Source of the DNA: Truepera sp965215315
GTDB lineage: Bacteria > Deinococcota > Deinococci > Deinococcales > Trueperaceae
Length of the DNA stretch: 64,000 bases
Assembly: GCA_965215315.1 (NCBI GenBank)
Contig: CBDCDB010000008.1
Coordinates: 2,790,001-2,854,000 of the forward strand
Direction: 5' to 3'
The notes beneath the pieces are model-generated. The model was not told the origin of the DNA and did no database searches. It was given only the letters and a program-made list of their open reading frames with translations. Of this stretch, positions 1-9,651 are shown piece after piece. The first letter of the stretch is position 1, and every line of letters begins with the position of its first letter. A program made the translations under genes and the position numbers.

Positions 1-3
1 ATT

Positions 4-1257
4 ATGGCGCTCCTGGGCGTCGCCTTTATCGGCGCAGCCTGGTTGCCGCGTCTGCTGCAAGGTCGGGCGCTCTCGTTTCCGATTGTCTACGTCGGTCTGG
101 GGATGGTGCTCTTCAGCCTACCGCTCGGTCTACCTAACCCGGAACCGCTCGTCAACCGCGCTTTTACGGAACACTTTACCGAACTGCTGGTGATCGTCGC
201 GCTGATGGGCGCGGGTCTTAAGATCGACCGACCGCTCAACTTTCGCAAATGGCGCGTGACCTGGCGGCTGTTAGGTATTGTCATGCCGCTGACAATTGCC
301 GCAACTGCTCTGCTAGGCTGGTGGGTTATCGGTCTGGCCCCGGCGTCGGCGCTGCTTTTGGGCGCGGTGCTGGCCCCGACCGACCCGGTTCTAGCGGCGG
401 ACGTGCAGGTTGGCGAACCCGGTGAGGGCGAAGAGGACGAGGTGCGTTTCGGCCTCACCTCAGAGGCGGGCTTAAACGACGGTTTGGCGTTTCCGTTTAC
501 CTATCTGGCGATTTTAGCGGCAACCTACGGGTTGGCTCCGCAAAACTGGCTGGGTGACTGGACGCTCTATTATTTTATCTACAAAATCGTCGTCGGGGTA
601 GCCGTAGGCTGGCTTTTGGGCAGCATCTTGATGCACCTGATCTTTAGGACCGAGGTCAAGACCAAGCTCGCCGAGACCGGTGAGGGCCTTGTTGCGCTCG
701 CCGCTGTGCTGCTCGTTTACGGTGTGACCGAGCTGTTGCAAGGCTACGGGTTTTTAGGGGTCTTCGTCACCGCCCTGGCCCTAAAGCATTTTGAACGCGG
801 ACACGAGTATCACGTTCAGCTCCACAGCTTTATCGAGCAGAGTGAACGGCTCCTGATGGTCGCGCTGCTCGTGATTTTTGGGGGCGCTATCGCCCGCGGT
901 CTCCTGAGTGACCTCACCTGGGGCGGCGTCTTTGCTGGAGTCGCCGTTATCTTTCTGGTAAGGCCGCTTTTCGGCTTGCTTGGACTTTTAGGCACGAAGG
1001 TACCGTGGCGTGAGCGGTTTGCGCTCTCTTTTTTCGGGATTCGCGGCGTCGGCTCGTTTTATTATCTGGCCTACGCCATCAACGAAGCTGACTTTCGGGA
1101 CGCCGACGGGCTCTGGGCTATTGTCGGTTTTATCGTGTTGCTATCAGTTATCGTTCACGGGGTCAGCGCGCCCTTCGCTATTGGCAAGCTCGACGAGAAG
1201 CGCGGGGATGACGACCGGAGACAGAAAGAAGCTGAGCGTAACTACGGGTTACGCTGA
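4..1257 (+). CDS. CPA1-type Na+/H+ antiporter (possibly 5'-truncated by window edge)
   Basis: Polytopic membrane protein of 417 residues that would exchange Na+ (or K+) for protons at the inner membrane. Visible signatures are LAPTDPVLAADVQV around residues 123-136 and LTSEAGLNDGLAFP around 151-164; the Asn158-Asp159 pair corresponds to the ion-binding ND of CPA1 exchangers. Roughly eleven to twelve hydrophobic segments follow each other with a charged C-terminal tail. The first ATG lies only 3 nt inside the window, and the reading frame is open to the edge, so the true start may be upstream. Its 3' end overlaps the convergent DUF2721 gene by 16 nt. Confidence 0.85.
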   Translation: MALLGVAFIGAAWLPRLLQGRALSFPIVYVGLGMVLFSLPLGLPNPEPLVNRAFTEHFTELLVIVALMGAGLKIDRPLNFRKWRVTWRLLGIVMPLTIAATALLGWWVIGLAPASALLLGAVLAPTDPVLAADVQVGEPGEGEEDEVRFGLTSEAGLNDGLAFPFTYLAILAATYGLAPQNWLGDWTLYYFIYKIVVGVAVGWLLGSILMHLIFRTEVKTKLAETGEGLVALAAVLLVYGVTELLQGYGFLGVFVTALALKHFERGHEYHVQLHSFIEQSERLLMVALLVIFGGAIARGLLSDLTWGGVFAGVAVIFLVRPLFGLLGLLGTKVPWRERFALSFFGIRGVGSFYYLAYAINEADFRDADGLWAIVGFIVLLSVIVHGVSAPFAIGKLDEKRGDDDRRQKEAERNYGLR

Positions 1258-1646
1258 GAAGCCTCGAGGTCACTCAGCTGCAAATCGAGCGCCCCGACCG
1301 ACATCTGGATTTCCCACACCGACAACCCAAGCGAGACCATAAGGAGCAGTAGACTCACCGTAAAAACGACCTGTGCGGTGAGCATCAGTCCGAAAAAGAG
1401 CAGAAACATACAGAAGACGCAGCCGAAAAAACTGGCGACGCCGAGCGCCTGCATCGCGCGGATCAGCCGGACACGTGCCCGCAGGTTGACGATCTGCCCT
1501 AGAACTTTATCCTCGTGGCCTGCAAGGTAACGCCCGTGCAACTCACGGATCAGTCCAGCGAGCGACAAAAAGCGGTTCGTGTAGGCCAAGAGCAGGAGTG
1601 AAATCGCCGGGAATAAAAGTGCGGGGGTGGTTAGCTCGAGCCTCAC
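1242..1646 (-). CDS. DUF2721 membrane protein
   Basis: A 134-residue protein that resembles the DUF2721 family: an N-terminal segment LTTPALLFPAISLLLLAYTN, a central basic amphipathic stretch rich in Arg (residues 50-65), and two C-terminal hydrophobic segments. The family has no established function. The start is GTG; a TAAAGT box on the minus strand sits 6 nt ahead of it, so the message may be leaderless. Convergent with and overlapping the antiporter gene. The assignment is by sequence pattern only. Confidence 0.8.
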   Translation of the reverse strand: MRLELTTPALLFPAISLLLLAYTNRFLSLAGLIRELHGRYLAGHEDKVLGQIVNLRARVRLIRAMQALGVASFFGCVFCMFLLFFGLMLTAQVVFTVSLLLLMVSLGLSVWEIQMSVGALDLQLSDLEASQRNP

Positions 1647-1652
1647 CGTTCT

Positions 1653-1658
1653 ACTTTA
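1653..1658 (-). promoter_or_regulatory. Candidate -10 box, leaderless start of DUF2721 gene
   Basis: TAAAGT on the minus strand, 6 nt from the GTG start; no Shine-Dalgarno is present between them. Confidence 0.45.
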
Positions 1659-1687
1659 AGGGTTGGGGAGACTCGAGCAGCCGAAAC

Positions 1688-2207
1688 TCAGGGCGCGACA
1701 GCACTGCGAAGGTGCCAGTTTTGCCAAAACGTAAAAGGGTCAATTTCGTTATGGGCAGCGATAAAAAGTGTGTTGATTCTGCCGTGAGTGGCGAGAACGA
1801 CGTTTTGGGTAAGGCTCGAGCGCTGCCGCTACCGCCTGAGTAAACCGCTCTAGCGCCTCGTTTGCGCTCTCATTCTCAAATCTGCGCTTATCAGGCTCAT
1901 TAAAAAGCGATTTGACGGCAGCTTCAAAAGCAGTTGGGTCACTAAAATAAGGTTCACTGGTTGCATCTTGTTCATGCAATCCGGGATTGCTGTGACAGGG
2001 TACCTTTAACACTTCAGCAATAATATGTCCCGTTTCAGCAGCTTTGGGTTCTTCACTGGTAATCACGACACTTGGCGGGTAGAGGCGCAACGCTTCGGCT
2101 AGAAGAGCACTCTGCTCCCGGCCTTTCTCGCTAAGCCGCCATGCTTTTGCCGGAACATTTGGTTCGATATCCGGCGGCGCATGTTTGACCAGAAACAAAT
2201 GAACCAC
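1688..2207 (-). pseudogene. Histidine (RHG-type) phosphatase, frameshifted near the C-terminus
   Basis: The N-terminal part begins LFLVKHAPPDI, the RHG motif variant KHA of the histidine phosphatase superfamily, followed by WRLSEKGREQ. About 129 residues in, the frame leaves homology just after the residues PYPK. Reading one base further on at about 1801-1809 (the CCCAAAA run on the minus strand) restores the expected C-terminal block, including VVLATHGRI with the second catalytic His, and ends at a TGA at 1688-1690. The intact protein would be about 172 residues. The gene starts 2 nt after the aminotransferase stop and so is the last gene of the serA operon. A phosphoserine phosphatase role is a context-based guess. 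A true frameshift, programmed shift or sequence error are all possible. Confidence 0.75.
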
Positions 2208-2209
2208 TG

Positions 2210-3343
2210 CTAATCCAGTGCGCGTAACGCGGCAGTAAGCCCCTGCCCCAGTGACACTTCTTGCCCCAGCTCCCGCAAAACCTCTTCTAACGCAGCGACG
2301 ATAACGAGCGCGTCGTAACGGTCGGCGTAGCCCATGACTGAAGGCCGAAACAAAACGGGTTTGGCGTCGTCTTGACCCCCGATAATCTGTATTCCGCGGG
2401 CGCTAAAGCCTTTGACGATGGCGGGCGCGGCGACGCCTTCGGGCGCGTAGAGCGCCGCCGTCGCTGCGCTTGGACGTTCAGCGTAGGGTTTGCAACCGAG
2501 TGCCGCGCCTCCTGCCAACACAGCCCGGTTGAGCGTTTCCCGCCTTGCCCAGACGTTTTCCAAACCCTCTTCTAAGAGCATGTCCAGGGCGACCTCGAGC
2601 CCTGCCACCAACCCCACCGCAGGTGTATAAGCCGTCTGCCCCTCACGCTGCTGTTTACGCTCTTTACGCAAATCCAGATAAAACGTCGGCAATAGGTCTT
2701 CCGTTCTAGCCCACGCCCGCTCGGACAGCCACGCAAACGCAAGTCCGGGCGGCGTCATCAGCCCCTTTTGACTGCCGGAAAAAATCCCGTCCAAACCCCA
2801 GTCCTTCGGACGCAACTCAGCAACGCCCAGACTCGTTACGGTATCGACCAGAAAGAGCGCTTCCGGAACCGTTTCCCTGACAACTTCGGCGATAGCTTTG
2901 GCGTCGTGCAGGACGCCCGTAGAGGTTTCCGAATGGGTGGTCATCACAGCGGCGGCGTCCGGGTATTCTTTGAGAAGTTCGCGGACGGCTTCCGGGTCGG
3001 CAGCGCAGCCCCACGGCAAGGTCAGCTCGGCAACGTCGAAGCCGTAGTGCCGCGCGAGTTTGACCCAGCGTTCACCGAACTTGCCTGCGTTGATACCGAC
3101 GACCTTTGCGCCCTTCGGCACACATGCTAACAGTCCGGCTTCAAACCCGGCGGTGCCGCTTCCGGCGAGAATCAGCACGTCGTCTCCGGGAACGCAGGCG
3201 GCGGCGGCGAGTTTGGCTCGAGTCCTCAAAAACAGCTGCTTAAACTCGGGCGTGCGGTGATGTACCACGGGGCGACCGACAGCTTCTAAAACTCGGGGCG
3301 GTACCTCGACGGGGCCGGGGGCATAAAGGCGAGGCTTGAACAT
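2210..3343 (-). CDS. Class-V aminotransferase (alanine-glyoxylate / phosphoserine type)
   Basis: A PLP-dependent aminotransferase of 377 residues, cytosolic, with N-terminal APGPVEVPPRVL, the PLP-ring Asp in LVDTVTSLG (about residue 167) and the Schiff-base Lys in SGSQKGLMTPPG (about residue 193). It resembles the serine-pyruvate/alanine-glyoxylate branch. Because it lies directly downstream of serA (13 nt gap), it likely supplies the transamination step of serine biosynthesis, although glyoxylate or pyruvate substrates cannot be excluded. I place the start at the ATG, 6 nt after a GGTGAG Shine-Dalgarno; a GTG one codon upstream is less well spaced. Confidence 0.85.
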   Translation of the reverse strand: MFKPRLYAPGPVEVPPRVLEAVGRPVVHHRTPEFKQLFLRTRAKLAAAACVPGDDVLILAGSGTAGFEAGLLACVPKGAKVVGINAGKFGERWVKLARHYGFDVAELTLPWGCAADPEAVRELLKEYPDAAAVMTTHSETSTGVLHDAKAIAEVVRETVPEALFLVDTVTSLGVAELRPKDWGLDGIFSGSQKGLMTPPGLAFAWLSERAWARTEDLLPTFYLDLRKERKQQREGQTAYTPAVGLVAGLEVALDMLLEEGLENVWARRETLNRAVLAGGAALGCKPYAERPSAATAALYAPEGVAAPAIVKGFSARGIQIIGGQDDAKPVLFRPSVMGYADRYDALVIVAALEEVLRELGQEVSLGQGLTAALRALD

Positions 3344-3356
3344 CACAAGCTCACCA

Positions 3357-4931
3357 TTAAAGCCTCACAACCGTCAGACTCGCCAGCACATTCGGCAGAC
3401 CCCGCAAAACTTCTAACACACTCTCCGGCGGTTCGTTGTCAAGACCGAGCGCAAAGATGGCAAACCCGTCTTCACCGACCCTCGAAAGCTGCATCCCCGA
3501 AATGTTCACGCCCGCATCACCTAATACTGTCCCGACCTTACCGACTGCGCCGGGGCGGTCGTAGTTCGTGCAAATCAGCATCGTGCCTTCGGGCCGTAGT
3601 TCAATAGGATAATCGTCTACCGAGACGATGCGCGGTTCGGTGCCTAAAACCGTGCCGCCGACGCTAAAACTGCCCTCGTCGGTAGTGAGTTTGACGTGAA
3701 CATGCGAGGTGTAGCCGCGGCTCCGGGAAGCCGTTACCTTTGAAACGCGGATGTCGCGCTCTTTAGCAATCGAGGGCGCGTTGATGTAGTTGGGCGCTTC
3801 GTCTAGGATGGGCTCGAGCAACCCTTTGGTAACCGCAATCGCTACCGGGTCGGGGTCACGTGGGAACGTCCCGGAAAACTCAATCTGCAACTCACGCATC
3901 CGGCCCAGCGAAAGCTGTGCGACGAGTTTACCCAAAGCCTCACCGAGTTTGAGGTACGGGCCTAGAACTGCCATCACATCGGGGGCCAAAGCGGGCGCGT
4001 TGACTGCGCCGCGTGAGAGGTCGCCGTTTAGCGCCAGTGCGGTGCGTTCTAAAATCTCTGCGCCGACCCGCGCTTGCGCCTCGGCGGTGTTTGCGCCCAG
4101 GTGTGCGGTCAGAACGACGTTATCGAGGGCTAAAAGAGGGTTGTCGGGGGAGGGGGGCTCGAGCACATACACATCTAACCCGGCCCCAAAGAGACGGTTT
4201 TCAGTGAGAGCCGCCAACAGCGCCGCCTCATCGATGATGCCGCCCCGCGCCGCGTTCACCACCACCGCACCTTGCGGCAACCGCGCCAACTCTGCCGCCC
4301 CGATAATCCCCTGCGTCTCTTCGGTCAGCGGCGTGTGAACCGTAACGAAGTTTGAACGCTCCAACATCGCCCCCAAATCGTCTACCAACTCGACTTTGAG
4401 GTCATTCGCTCTCTGCCGAGAGATATACGGGTCATACGCCAGCACGGTCATCCCGAGACCTTGTGCCCGCCGTGATACCAGCGAACCGATTCGCCCCAAA
4501 CCGACAATCCCGAGCGTGGCGTCTTTAACCTCACGGCCCAAAAATTTTCTGTCCCAAGTACCTGAACGAATCTGCTTGTCCGACCGGCTTACACCCCGCG
4601 CCGCCGAAAGCATCAGCGCAATGGCCAGCTCCGCCGCCGAAACGTTGTTCGATTCGGGCGCGTTCAGGACTAAAATACCCCGGCGTGAGGCAGCTTCTAG
4701 GTCAATGTTATCCACTCCGACCCCGCCCCGCCCGATGACCTTGAGGTTCTTGGCCGCGCGGATGAGCGCGTCGTCTACCTGCGTGCGACTCCGGGTAATA
4801 ATCGCGTCGTAGCCGCCGACCAGCTCTAACAGGTCAGCCCGCGAAATCCCCTCGCGGTAGTCTACCTGAATGTTTTCGTAAGTTTTATCACCGAGTTGAA
4901 TCGTATCTGTAACAAGGACTTTATACGCCAT
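3357..4931 (-). CDS. serA: D-3-phosphoglycerate dehydrogenase
   Basis: First enzyme of serine biosynthesis, oxidising 3-phosphoglycerate with NAD+. The 524-residue protein has the type-I layout: substrate-binding and Rossmann domain with GLGRIG at 144-149, catalytic triad Arg229 (NAARGGIID), Glu258 and His277 (AHLGAN), then an allosteric-substrate-binding domain and a C-terminal ACT domain (from about 450) that normally binds serine. First gene of an operon with the class-V aminotransferase and the RHG phosphatase. A TATAGT box 8 nt before the ATG suggests a leaderless transcript. Confidence 0.95.
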   Translation of the reverse strand: MAYKVLVTDTIQLGDKTYENIQVDYREGISRADLLELVGGYDAIITRSRTQVDDALIRAAKNLKVIGRGGVGVDNIDLEAASRRGILVLNAPESNNVSAAELAIALMLSAARGVSRSDKQIRSGTWDRKFLGREVKDATLGIVGLGRIGSLVSRRAQGLGMTVLAYDPYISRQRANDLKVELVDDLGAMLERSNFVTVHTPLTEETQGIIGAAELARLPQGAVVVNAARGGIIDEAALLAALTENRLFGAGLDVYVLEPPSPDNPLLALDNVVLTAHLGANTAEAQARVGAEILERTALALNGDLSRGAVNAPALAPDVMAVLGPYLKLGEALGKLVAQLSLGRMRELQIEFSGTFPRDPDPVAIAVTKGLLEPILDEAPNYINAPSIAKERDIRVSKVTASRSRGYTSHVHVKLTTDEGSFSVGGTVLGTEPRIVSVDDYPIELRPEGTMLICTNYDRPGAVGKVGTVLGDAGVNISGMQLSRVGEDGFAIFALGLDNEPPESVLEVLRGLPNVLASLTVVRL

Positions 4932-4939
4932 ACCCGCGA

Positions 4940-4945
4940 ACTATA
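4940..4945 (-). promoter_or_regulatory. Candidate -10 box of the serA operon
   Basis: TATAGT on the minus strand ending 8 nt before the serA ATG; consistent with a leaderless or near-leaderless message. Confidence 0.5.
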
Positions 4946-5011
4946 CCCCGTCTACCGCCCTCACGCAGCTTTGCATCGTCACAGGACAGCAGCTATCGTA
5001 AGGGCGCGGTC

Positions 5012-5647
5012 TCAAAACGTACCGGGAGCGAGCGCCAGACGTAAGATATAAGCTTGTTGACCCTCTTTAGCACTGTATCTCTCCAGCAACGCGTCTAGCT
5101 CGTCTCTCAGGTTGAGCGCGTCCTCGTAGTCAAGTGACATCCTTTTCCAGATGCTGTGGGCGGGAGAACTGCCCTCAAGGGGTTCCCAGCTACGCCCCGG
5201 TGCAGCTGCTCCCAAAACAGCGACGCTCCCCTCATCACAAAATATTCTTAAACCGGGAAGTTCACCCTGCGCGTTCTTAAAGGTCTCACTTAGGTTACGG
5301 GCAAGTTTTTGCTCGAGCTGATGCCCTACGCCGCAGAGAAACTCTTCAAACGAAACCGCCTCACGGGGGACAAAAAACTCGTCTGCTGCCGTTTGGTAGT
5401 AGCGGAGTGGCCTACCGCGTTTGGCTTTGGTGTGGCTCAGCTCGAGCAGCCCCAGCTTTTCGAGGCGTTCAACTTGTTTGTACGTCCAGTTAGGGTCAGC
5501 GCAGAGTTCCGCGGCAGCTTCGCCGACTGTTACGGCACACCTGAAAAAAGGCCTCAGAAACCGCGCACGTTCGATGTCCGTAAGCCACCGGACCGCCCTC
5601 GCGTCGGTGATGGCGCAGTGCGTTCGACTTGCCTTTGCCTGTTGCAT
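5012..5647 (-). CDS. Winged-helix transcriptional regulator
   Basis: A 211-residue protein whose residues about 20-85 look like an ArsR/MarR-type winged helix: VGEAAAELCADPNWTYKQVERLEKLGLLEL is followed by a KRGRPLRYYQT wing. The remaining part has no recognised domain. It is divergent from the serine hydrolase gene across only 50 bp, so it may control that promoter as well as its own. A TAGACT box 7 nt ahead of the ATG fits a leaderless start. Confidence 0.7.
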   Translation of the reverse strand: MQQAKASRTHCAITDARAVRWLTDIERARFLRPFFRCAVTVGEAAAELCADPNWTYKQVERLEKLGLLELSHTKAKRGRPLRYYQTAADEFFVPREAVSFEEFLCGVGHQLEQKLARNLSETFKNAQGELPGLRIFCDEGSVAVLGAAAPGRSWEPLEGSSPAHSIWKRMSLDYEDALNLRDELDALLERYSAKEGQQAYILRLALAPGTF

Positions 5648-5654
5648 TGCAAGT

Positions 5655-5660
5655 AGTCTA
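5655..5660 (-). promoter_or_regulatory. Candidate -10 box of the winged-helix regulator
   Basis: TAGACT on the minus strand, 7 nt before the ATG, within the 50-bp divergent intergenic space. Confidence 0.45.
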
Positions 5661-5697
5661 GCTCTAGCTTGGGTTTAGAACGTGAAAAGGAGGCGCG

Positions 5698-7990
5698 ATG
5701 AAGCGTTTTGGCACCCTGATGGTTCTGGTGAGTTTATGGACGTTTGCAGCAGCGCAGACGCCGGAGGACGTAGCGGGGGCGTGGCAGGGCAGTATCGAAG
5801 TACCCGACAGTCCGTTAGACGTCATTGTCACCTTTGAAGGTGCAGCGGGCGAGCTGAGCGGAACGGTAGCTATTCCCGCCCAGGGCGCAGAAGGGTTGCC
5901 CTTAAAAGACGTTACTTTGGAAGGTGACACGCTCAGTTTTATAATAGACGGCGTAGACGGCGACCCGACCTTTGACGGGACGGTTTCAGGTGACAGTTTT
6001 ACGGGGACGTTTAGCCAGAGTGGACAGAATTTTCCCGTTACGCTGACGCAAGGCGAAGCGGACGCAGCTGCTACTGCTAAACCCACTACCGCCGAGCCCT
6101 CAGCAGAAGAGACCGCAGAAAGCTATGAAGACCCAGGGGGCCGCTTCAGCGCACCGGTACCGACGAACTGGACGGTCGAGGAAAACGAGGGTTACACAAC
6201 CTTGCTGAGCCCTGAAGGTGACATCCGCGTCTACCTGCTGACTTCGCCGGAAGCAAATTTAGAGACCGCCGTAAAACAGGGCTGGGCAGAGGTTGCGCCG
6301 GACTTTACGCTCGAGCCCGAAGACCCGCTCGAGCCCCCTTCCGAACCGGGGGTCGAAAAAACAGTGGTGATTAACTACGACGGCGGCGACCGGGTTGCCC
6401 AAGCCTACGCACAGCTTTACGACGGAACGGCCTACCTGTTTCTCTTTGAAGGCGACCTCGCAGCCGTGCAGCGCCGGAGCGCACAGGTAGGCATCATCGC
6501 GTCGGGCTTTGAGACTAGCGGGTTAGAGGACACCGACCTAACCGGGGCCGAGCCGCTTACGGTAGACGAGACTGTTACGGGTAAACTAGGGACCTACGTT
6601 ACGGACGCCCTCAAACGTTTCGGGATTCCCGGTGCGGCGGTCGCTATCGTCCAAAACGGTGAGGTCGTTTACGAAGGCGGTTTTGGCGTAAAAAGTATAG
6701 GCGGGGGTGAACCCATCACCGCCGACACAAACATGATGATCGGTTCGACCGGCAAGTCGCTGACGACCATACTGATGGGCACCCTTGTAGACGACGGCCT
6801 GATGAGCTGGGACACGCCTGTTAAAGAAGCTTTGCCCGAGTTTAAGGTATCCGACCCTGAGCTGAGCCAAACGATGACGATGCGTAACCTCGTATGCGCC
6901 TGTACAGGTGTGCCGAGACGCGACCTCGAGCTCGTCTTTAACGCTGACACGTTGGGCGCGGAAGAGATTGTCGAATCATTGGCGACCTTCACCTTTTTTA
7001 CCGACTTCGGTGAAGCGTTTCAGTACAGCAACCAGCTGGTCGGGACTGCTGGCTACGCCGCCGCCGACGACGACGGAGCCTCTTGGGGAAACCTTTACAC
7101 AGGGTACATAAGGTCGTTACAAAAGCGCGTGTTAGACCCTATTGGCATGACGAATACGACCCTTTCGCTGCCGAAAGTTAAGGCGCGTGGTGATTATGCG
7201 CTGCCGCACAGCCTTACTTTCAGGGGCCGGAATGAGCCTTTTTCGGTTGACTTGGAGCAGCTCCTCTTACCTATCGCCCCCGCCGGGGCGCACTGGGTCT
7301 ACGGCGCACGACATGGCCCGTTATCTCGTCACTGAGCTTAGTGTCGGCGTCGCGCCAGACAGCACGCGCGTCGTATCTGAGAAAAACTTGCGAACAACGT
7401 GGGAACCGCAGGTCGAGGTCAGCGCCGATACGAGCTACGGTTTAGGCTGGTTCATCAGTAACTATAAGGGCCTTAAACTCATCGAACACGGCGGCAACAC
7501 CTTCGGGTTCACCTCAGACTTTGCCTTTTTACCGGATGCGGGTTTAGGCATCGTCGTGTTGAGCAACGCGCAGGGGACAAACGCTTTTAACAGTGCGGTT
7601 CGCACACGGCTTTTTGAACTCGTTTTTGAACAAGACCCGGAGGCCGACAAGCAGGCGACGTTCGTATTTGATGAACTCGCTAAAGAGCTTGAGAAAGCTT
7701 CAAAGAATTTGCAGCCGTTAGATATGGCGGTCGTGACGCCCTATCTGGGGCAGTACCGAAACGACGCGCTCGGTGAGGTGAGTTTGCGTTTAGACGGCGA
7801 TACGGTTACGTTCGACACCGGTGAGTTCGCCGTGCCGCTGGTCGCCAAAACAGAAAAAGGGGACGTTCAGTATCTCCTTAACGGCCCACCTGTAGCTGGA
7901 ACAGAACTTAAACTAACTGGCAACCGTGACGCGCCGACCCTGACGATTGGCGAGGGCGAGGTGAAGTACGTGTTTGATAGGCTCGAGTAA
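5698..7990 (+). pseudogene. Secreted beta-lactamase-like serine hydrolase, frameshifted
   Basis: A signal peptide (about residues 1-20) is followed by two uncharacterised beta-rich domains (about 25-125 and 145-280) and a serine hydrolase/penicillin-binding domain. The S-x-x-K motif is Ser350-T-G-Lys353, Y443-S-N445 is the second motif, and the EHGGN motif lies at about 7485-7499 in the other frame. The first frame goes wrong at about 7291-7300, where TGGGTCTACG reads WVYG; dropping one G of the GGG at 7295-7297 gives WSTAHDMARYL, which is what the family has. The intact product would be about 763 residues. AAAAGGAGG precedes the ATG. It could be a true pseudogene or a sequence error. Its substrate is unknown. 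Confidence 0.8.
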
Positions 7991-8107
7991 CCCCTTCAAC
8001 TTTTACGGTGTTATTTCATGGCGTTGTTTTACGGCGTCAGGGCGACTTTCAAACGTAAAGTCGCTCCATTCTAACATTGCTGTAATTTTTACGGCACCCG
8101 CAGCCGC

Positions 8108-8113
8108 TAGACT
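8108..8113 (+). promoter_or_regulatory. Candidate -10 box of the SWIM protein gene
   Basis: TAGACT with 7 nt to the ATG at 8121 and no Shine-Dalgarno. Confidence 0.5.
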
Positions 8114-8120
8114 TAGTTAC

Positions 8121-8561
8121 ATGGAAAGACCCAACCTCGACCTGCAACGGCTCCGCGACCACTTTGAGCCGCGCATCTTTGAGCGGGGGCAGCAGTATCA
8201 GCGGAGCGGCGAAGTTTTGAACCTGACGCTGCGCGGCACTACGGTGACGGCGGGCGTGCAGGGCAGCGACAATAAACCCTACCGGGTCACGCTGACCCTC
8301 GCTGAAGACGACTTCAGCAACGCTGACTGCACGTGTCCTTACGGCGAGAGTTTCGGTGACTATTGCAAGCATATCGCGGCGGTAGCGCTCGAGTATCACT
8401 TCTGGCCCGAACACATCATCAGCGAGGCGAGCGTCGGCGAGTTGTTAAAACCCTTGGGTAAACACGGTTTGCGGGGCGTACTAGAACACCTGCTCTTGCT
8501 CAACCCGGAGATGATAGATGAGCTCGAGCTTTATTTGCAGGGCAAAGCTGAAAACAAGTAG
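8121..8561 (+). CDS. SWIM zinc-finger protein
   Basis: A 146-residue protein with a SWIM zinc finger, CTCPYGESFGDYCKH, around residues 74-88 (CxC...CxH). SWIM domains bind zinc and mediate DNA or protein contacts; what this one contacts is not evident. The C-terminal third is leucine-rich and helical. The start at 8121 is favoured because of the TAGACT box 7 nt upstream; the open frame extends further 5' into the end of the serine hydrolase but without a plausible initiation signal. Confidence 0.75.
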   Translation: MERPNLDLQRLRDHFEPRIFERGQQYQRSGEVLNLTLRGTTVTAGVQGSDNKPYRVTLTLAEDDFSNADCTCPYGESFGDYCKHIAAVALEYHFWPEHIISEASVGELLKPLGKHGLRGVLEHLLLLNPEMIDELELYLQGKAENK

Positions 8562-8572
8562 CACACCACCGC

Positions 8573-9028
8573 CTAACGCCGCCTGACGATGCCTTTGGGT
8601 AATGGGATACCGTAAGTCAACAACCCGGCTGAAACGAACAGCGTCGCCGCCGCAAAATACAGATTCGGCAACGTCCCAAACGACACGCTCGTAAAAAGTG
8701 TCCATAGTACCAGGACGAAAAGATGCTCTCCTAGTAGCAGAAGCGGGACGACCGCGGCGCGGCGGGCGTCGTAGCGGTAAAAGCGCGGCCCGAAGCGGAG
8801 GATAAGGACGGCGAGCGCAACGTCTAAAATGCCGAAGATGACGGTGCTGAGAACGGCTTGATGGACGCTGACGGCCCAGACGAGTGCATAGACAAAATGA
8901 ATAGCCCACGGTATCCCTGCGATTAAAACGGCCTCAGGTGTCCGTTCGGGATAGCCGCGGCGTGAAAACAGGCCGAGTGCGAGACCGGCGAGGATAAAAA
9001 AGAAGCCGAAGCGTAAAAGAAGTGTCAT
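8573..9028 (-). CDS. Small polytopic membrane protein
   Basis: 151 residues with four predicted hydrophobic segments (about 3-20, 35-58, 60-80 and 90-145) and a basic C-terminal tail. I recognise no family. The start ATG overlaps the stop of the upstream membrane protein gene as ATGA, so the two are translationally coupled, in the recG operon. Confidence 0.6.
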   Translation of the reverse strand: MTLLLRFGFFFILAGLALGLFSRRGYPERTPEAVLIAGIPWAIHFVYALVWAVSVHQAVLSTVIFGILDVALAVLILRFGPRFYRYDARRAAVVPLLLLGEHLFVLVLWTLFTSVSFGTLPNLYFAAATLFVSAGLLTYGIPLPKGIVRRR

Positions 9029-9651
9029 CTGAGAATTGACCTAACGGGCAGAAGATTTTTTGGATTTCGGCCCCATAGCCAGCCCAAAGCTAGAGCGTAC
9101 AAGAGTAGCGTATAAGCAAAAAACCAAAGATGAATCAAGCCGTCAACTGTCACATAAGTACCGTAAATCATCTTTTCAAGCTGCAAATAGGGGAAGAACC
9201 AGTAGCCCGCACTTACGCTCAGTGGCATAAGTGTGACCGTCCAAGGTAGCCGCCACAGCACAAAAATACCTACCAGCAGTAGTACCGGCAGACACCAGAG
9301 CGTTATCGTCGTAAAAACTGCAACCGCTCTTTCAATTCTCTGCAGGGTTGCAGCTGGCTCGCTGGTCGTAACACCTAAGAGGTAGGCTCGTACATTCTGA
9401 AAGTCGAAAGCAGCAGGAAGAAAACTGGCGAGGAGTATCAAAAAAGACAACAGACGCCAAACACGCAATTTTCTGGCACCTTTTGCGAGCAAAATACCTA
9501 GTGCAAGGAGTACAAGCAGGACAGCGGTAGACGTCGCAAAGAATGTCAACTCATCAGCTGCGGTGTTTCGCATCATGTTCGGGCCGGTGGGCTCGGTATG
9601 GACGGTGAAAGCTTCAGCGTCGTTAGGGGCGTCAAGAGCACCGGAAAACAT
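9025..9651 (-). CDS. Polytopic membrane protein
   Basis: 208 residues with about five to six hydrophobic segments starting near residue 38; no known family recognised. The start ATG overlaps the recG stop (TGATG), which supports this start, although an internal ATG-ATG pair at residues 26-27 would give a shorter N-terminus. It sits between recG and another membrane protein in one operon; a functional link to recG is not implied by the sequence. Confidence 0.6.
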   Translation of the reverse strand: MFSGALDAPNDAEAFTVHTEPTGPNMMRNTAADELTFFATSTAVLLVLLALGILLAKGARKLRVWRLLSFLILLASFLPAAFDFQNVRAYLLGVTTSEPAATLQRIERAVAVFTTITLWCLPVLLLVGIFVLWRLPWTVTLMPLSVSAGYWFFPYLQLEKMIYGTYVTVDGLIHLWFFAYTLLLYALALGWLWGRNPKNLLPVRSILR

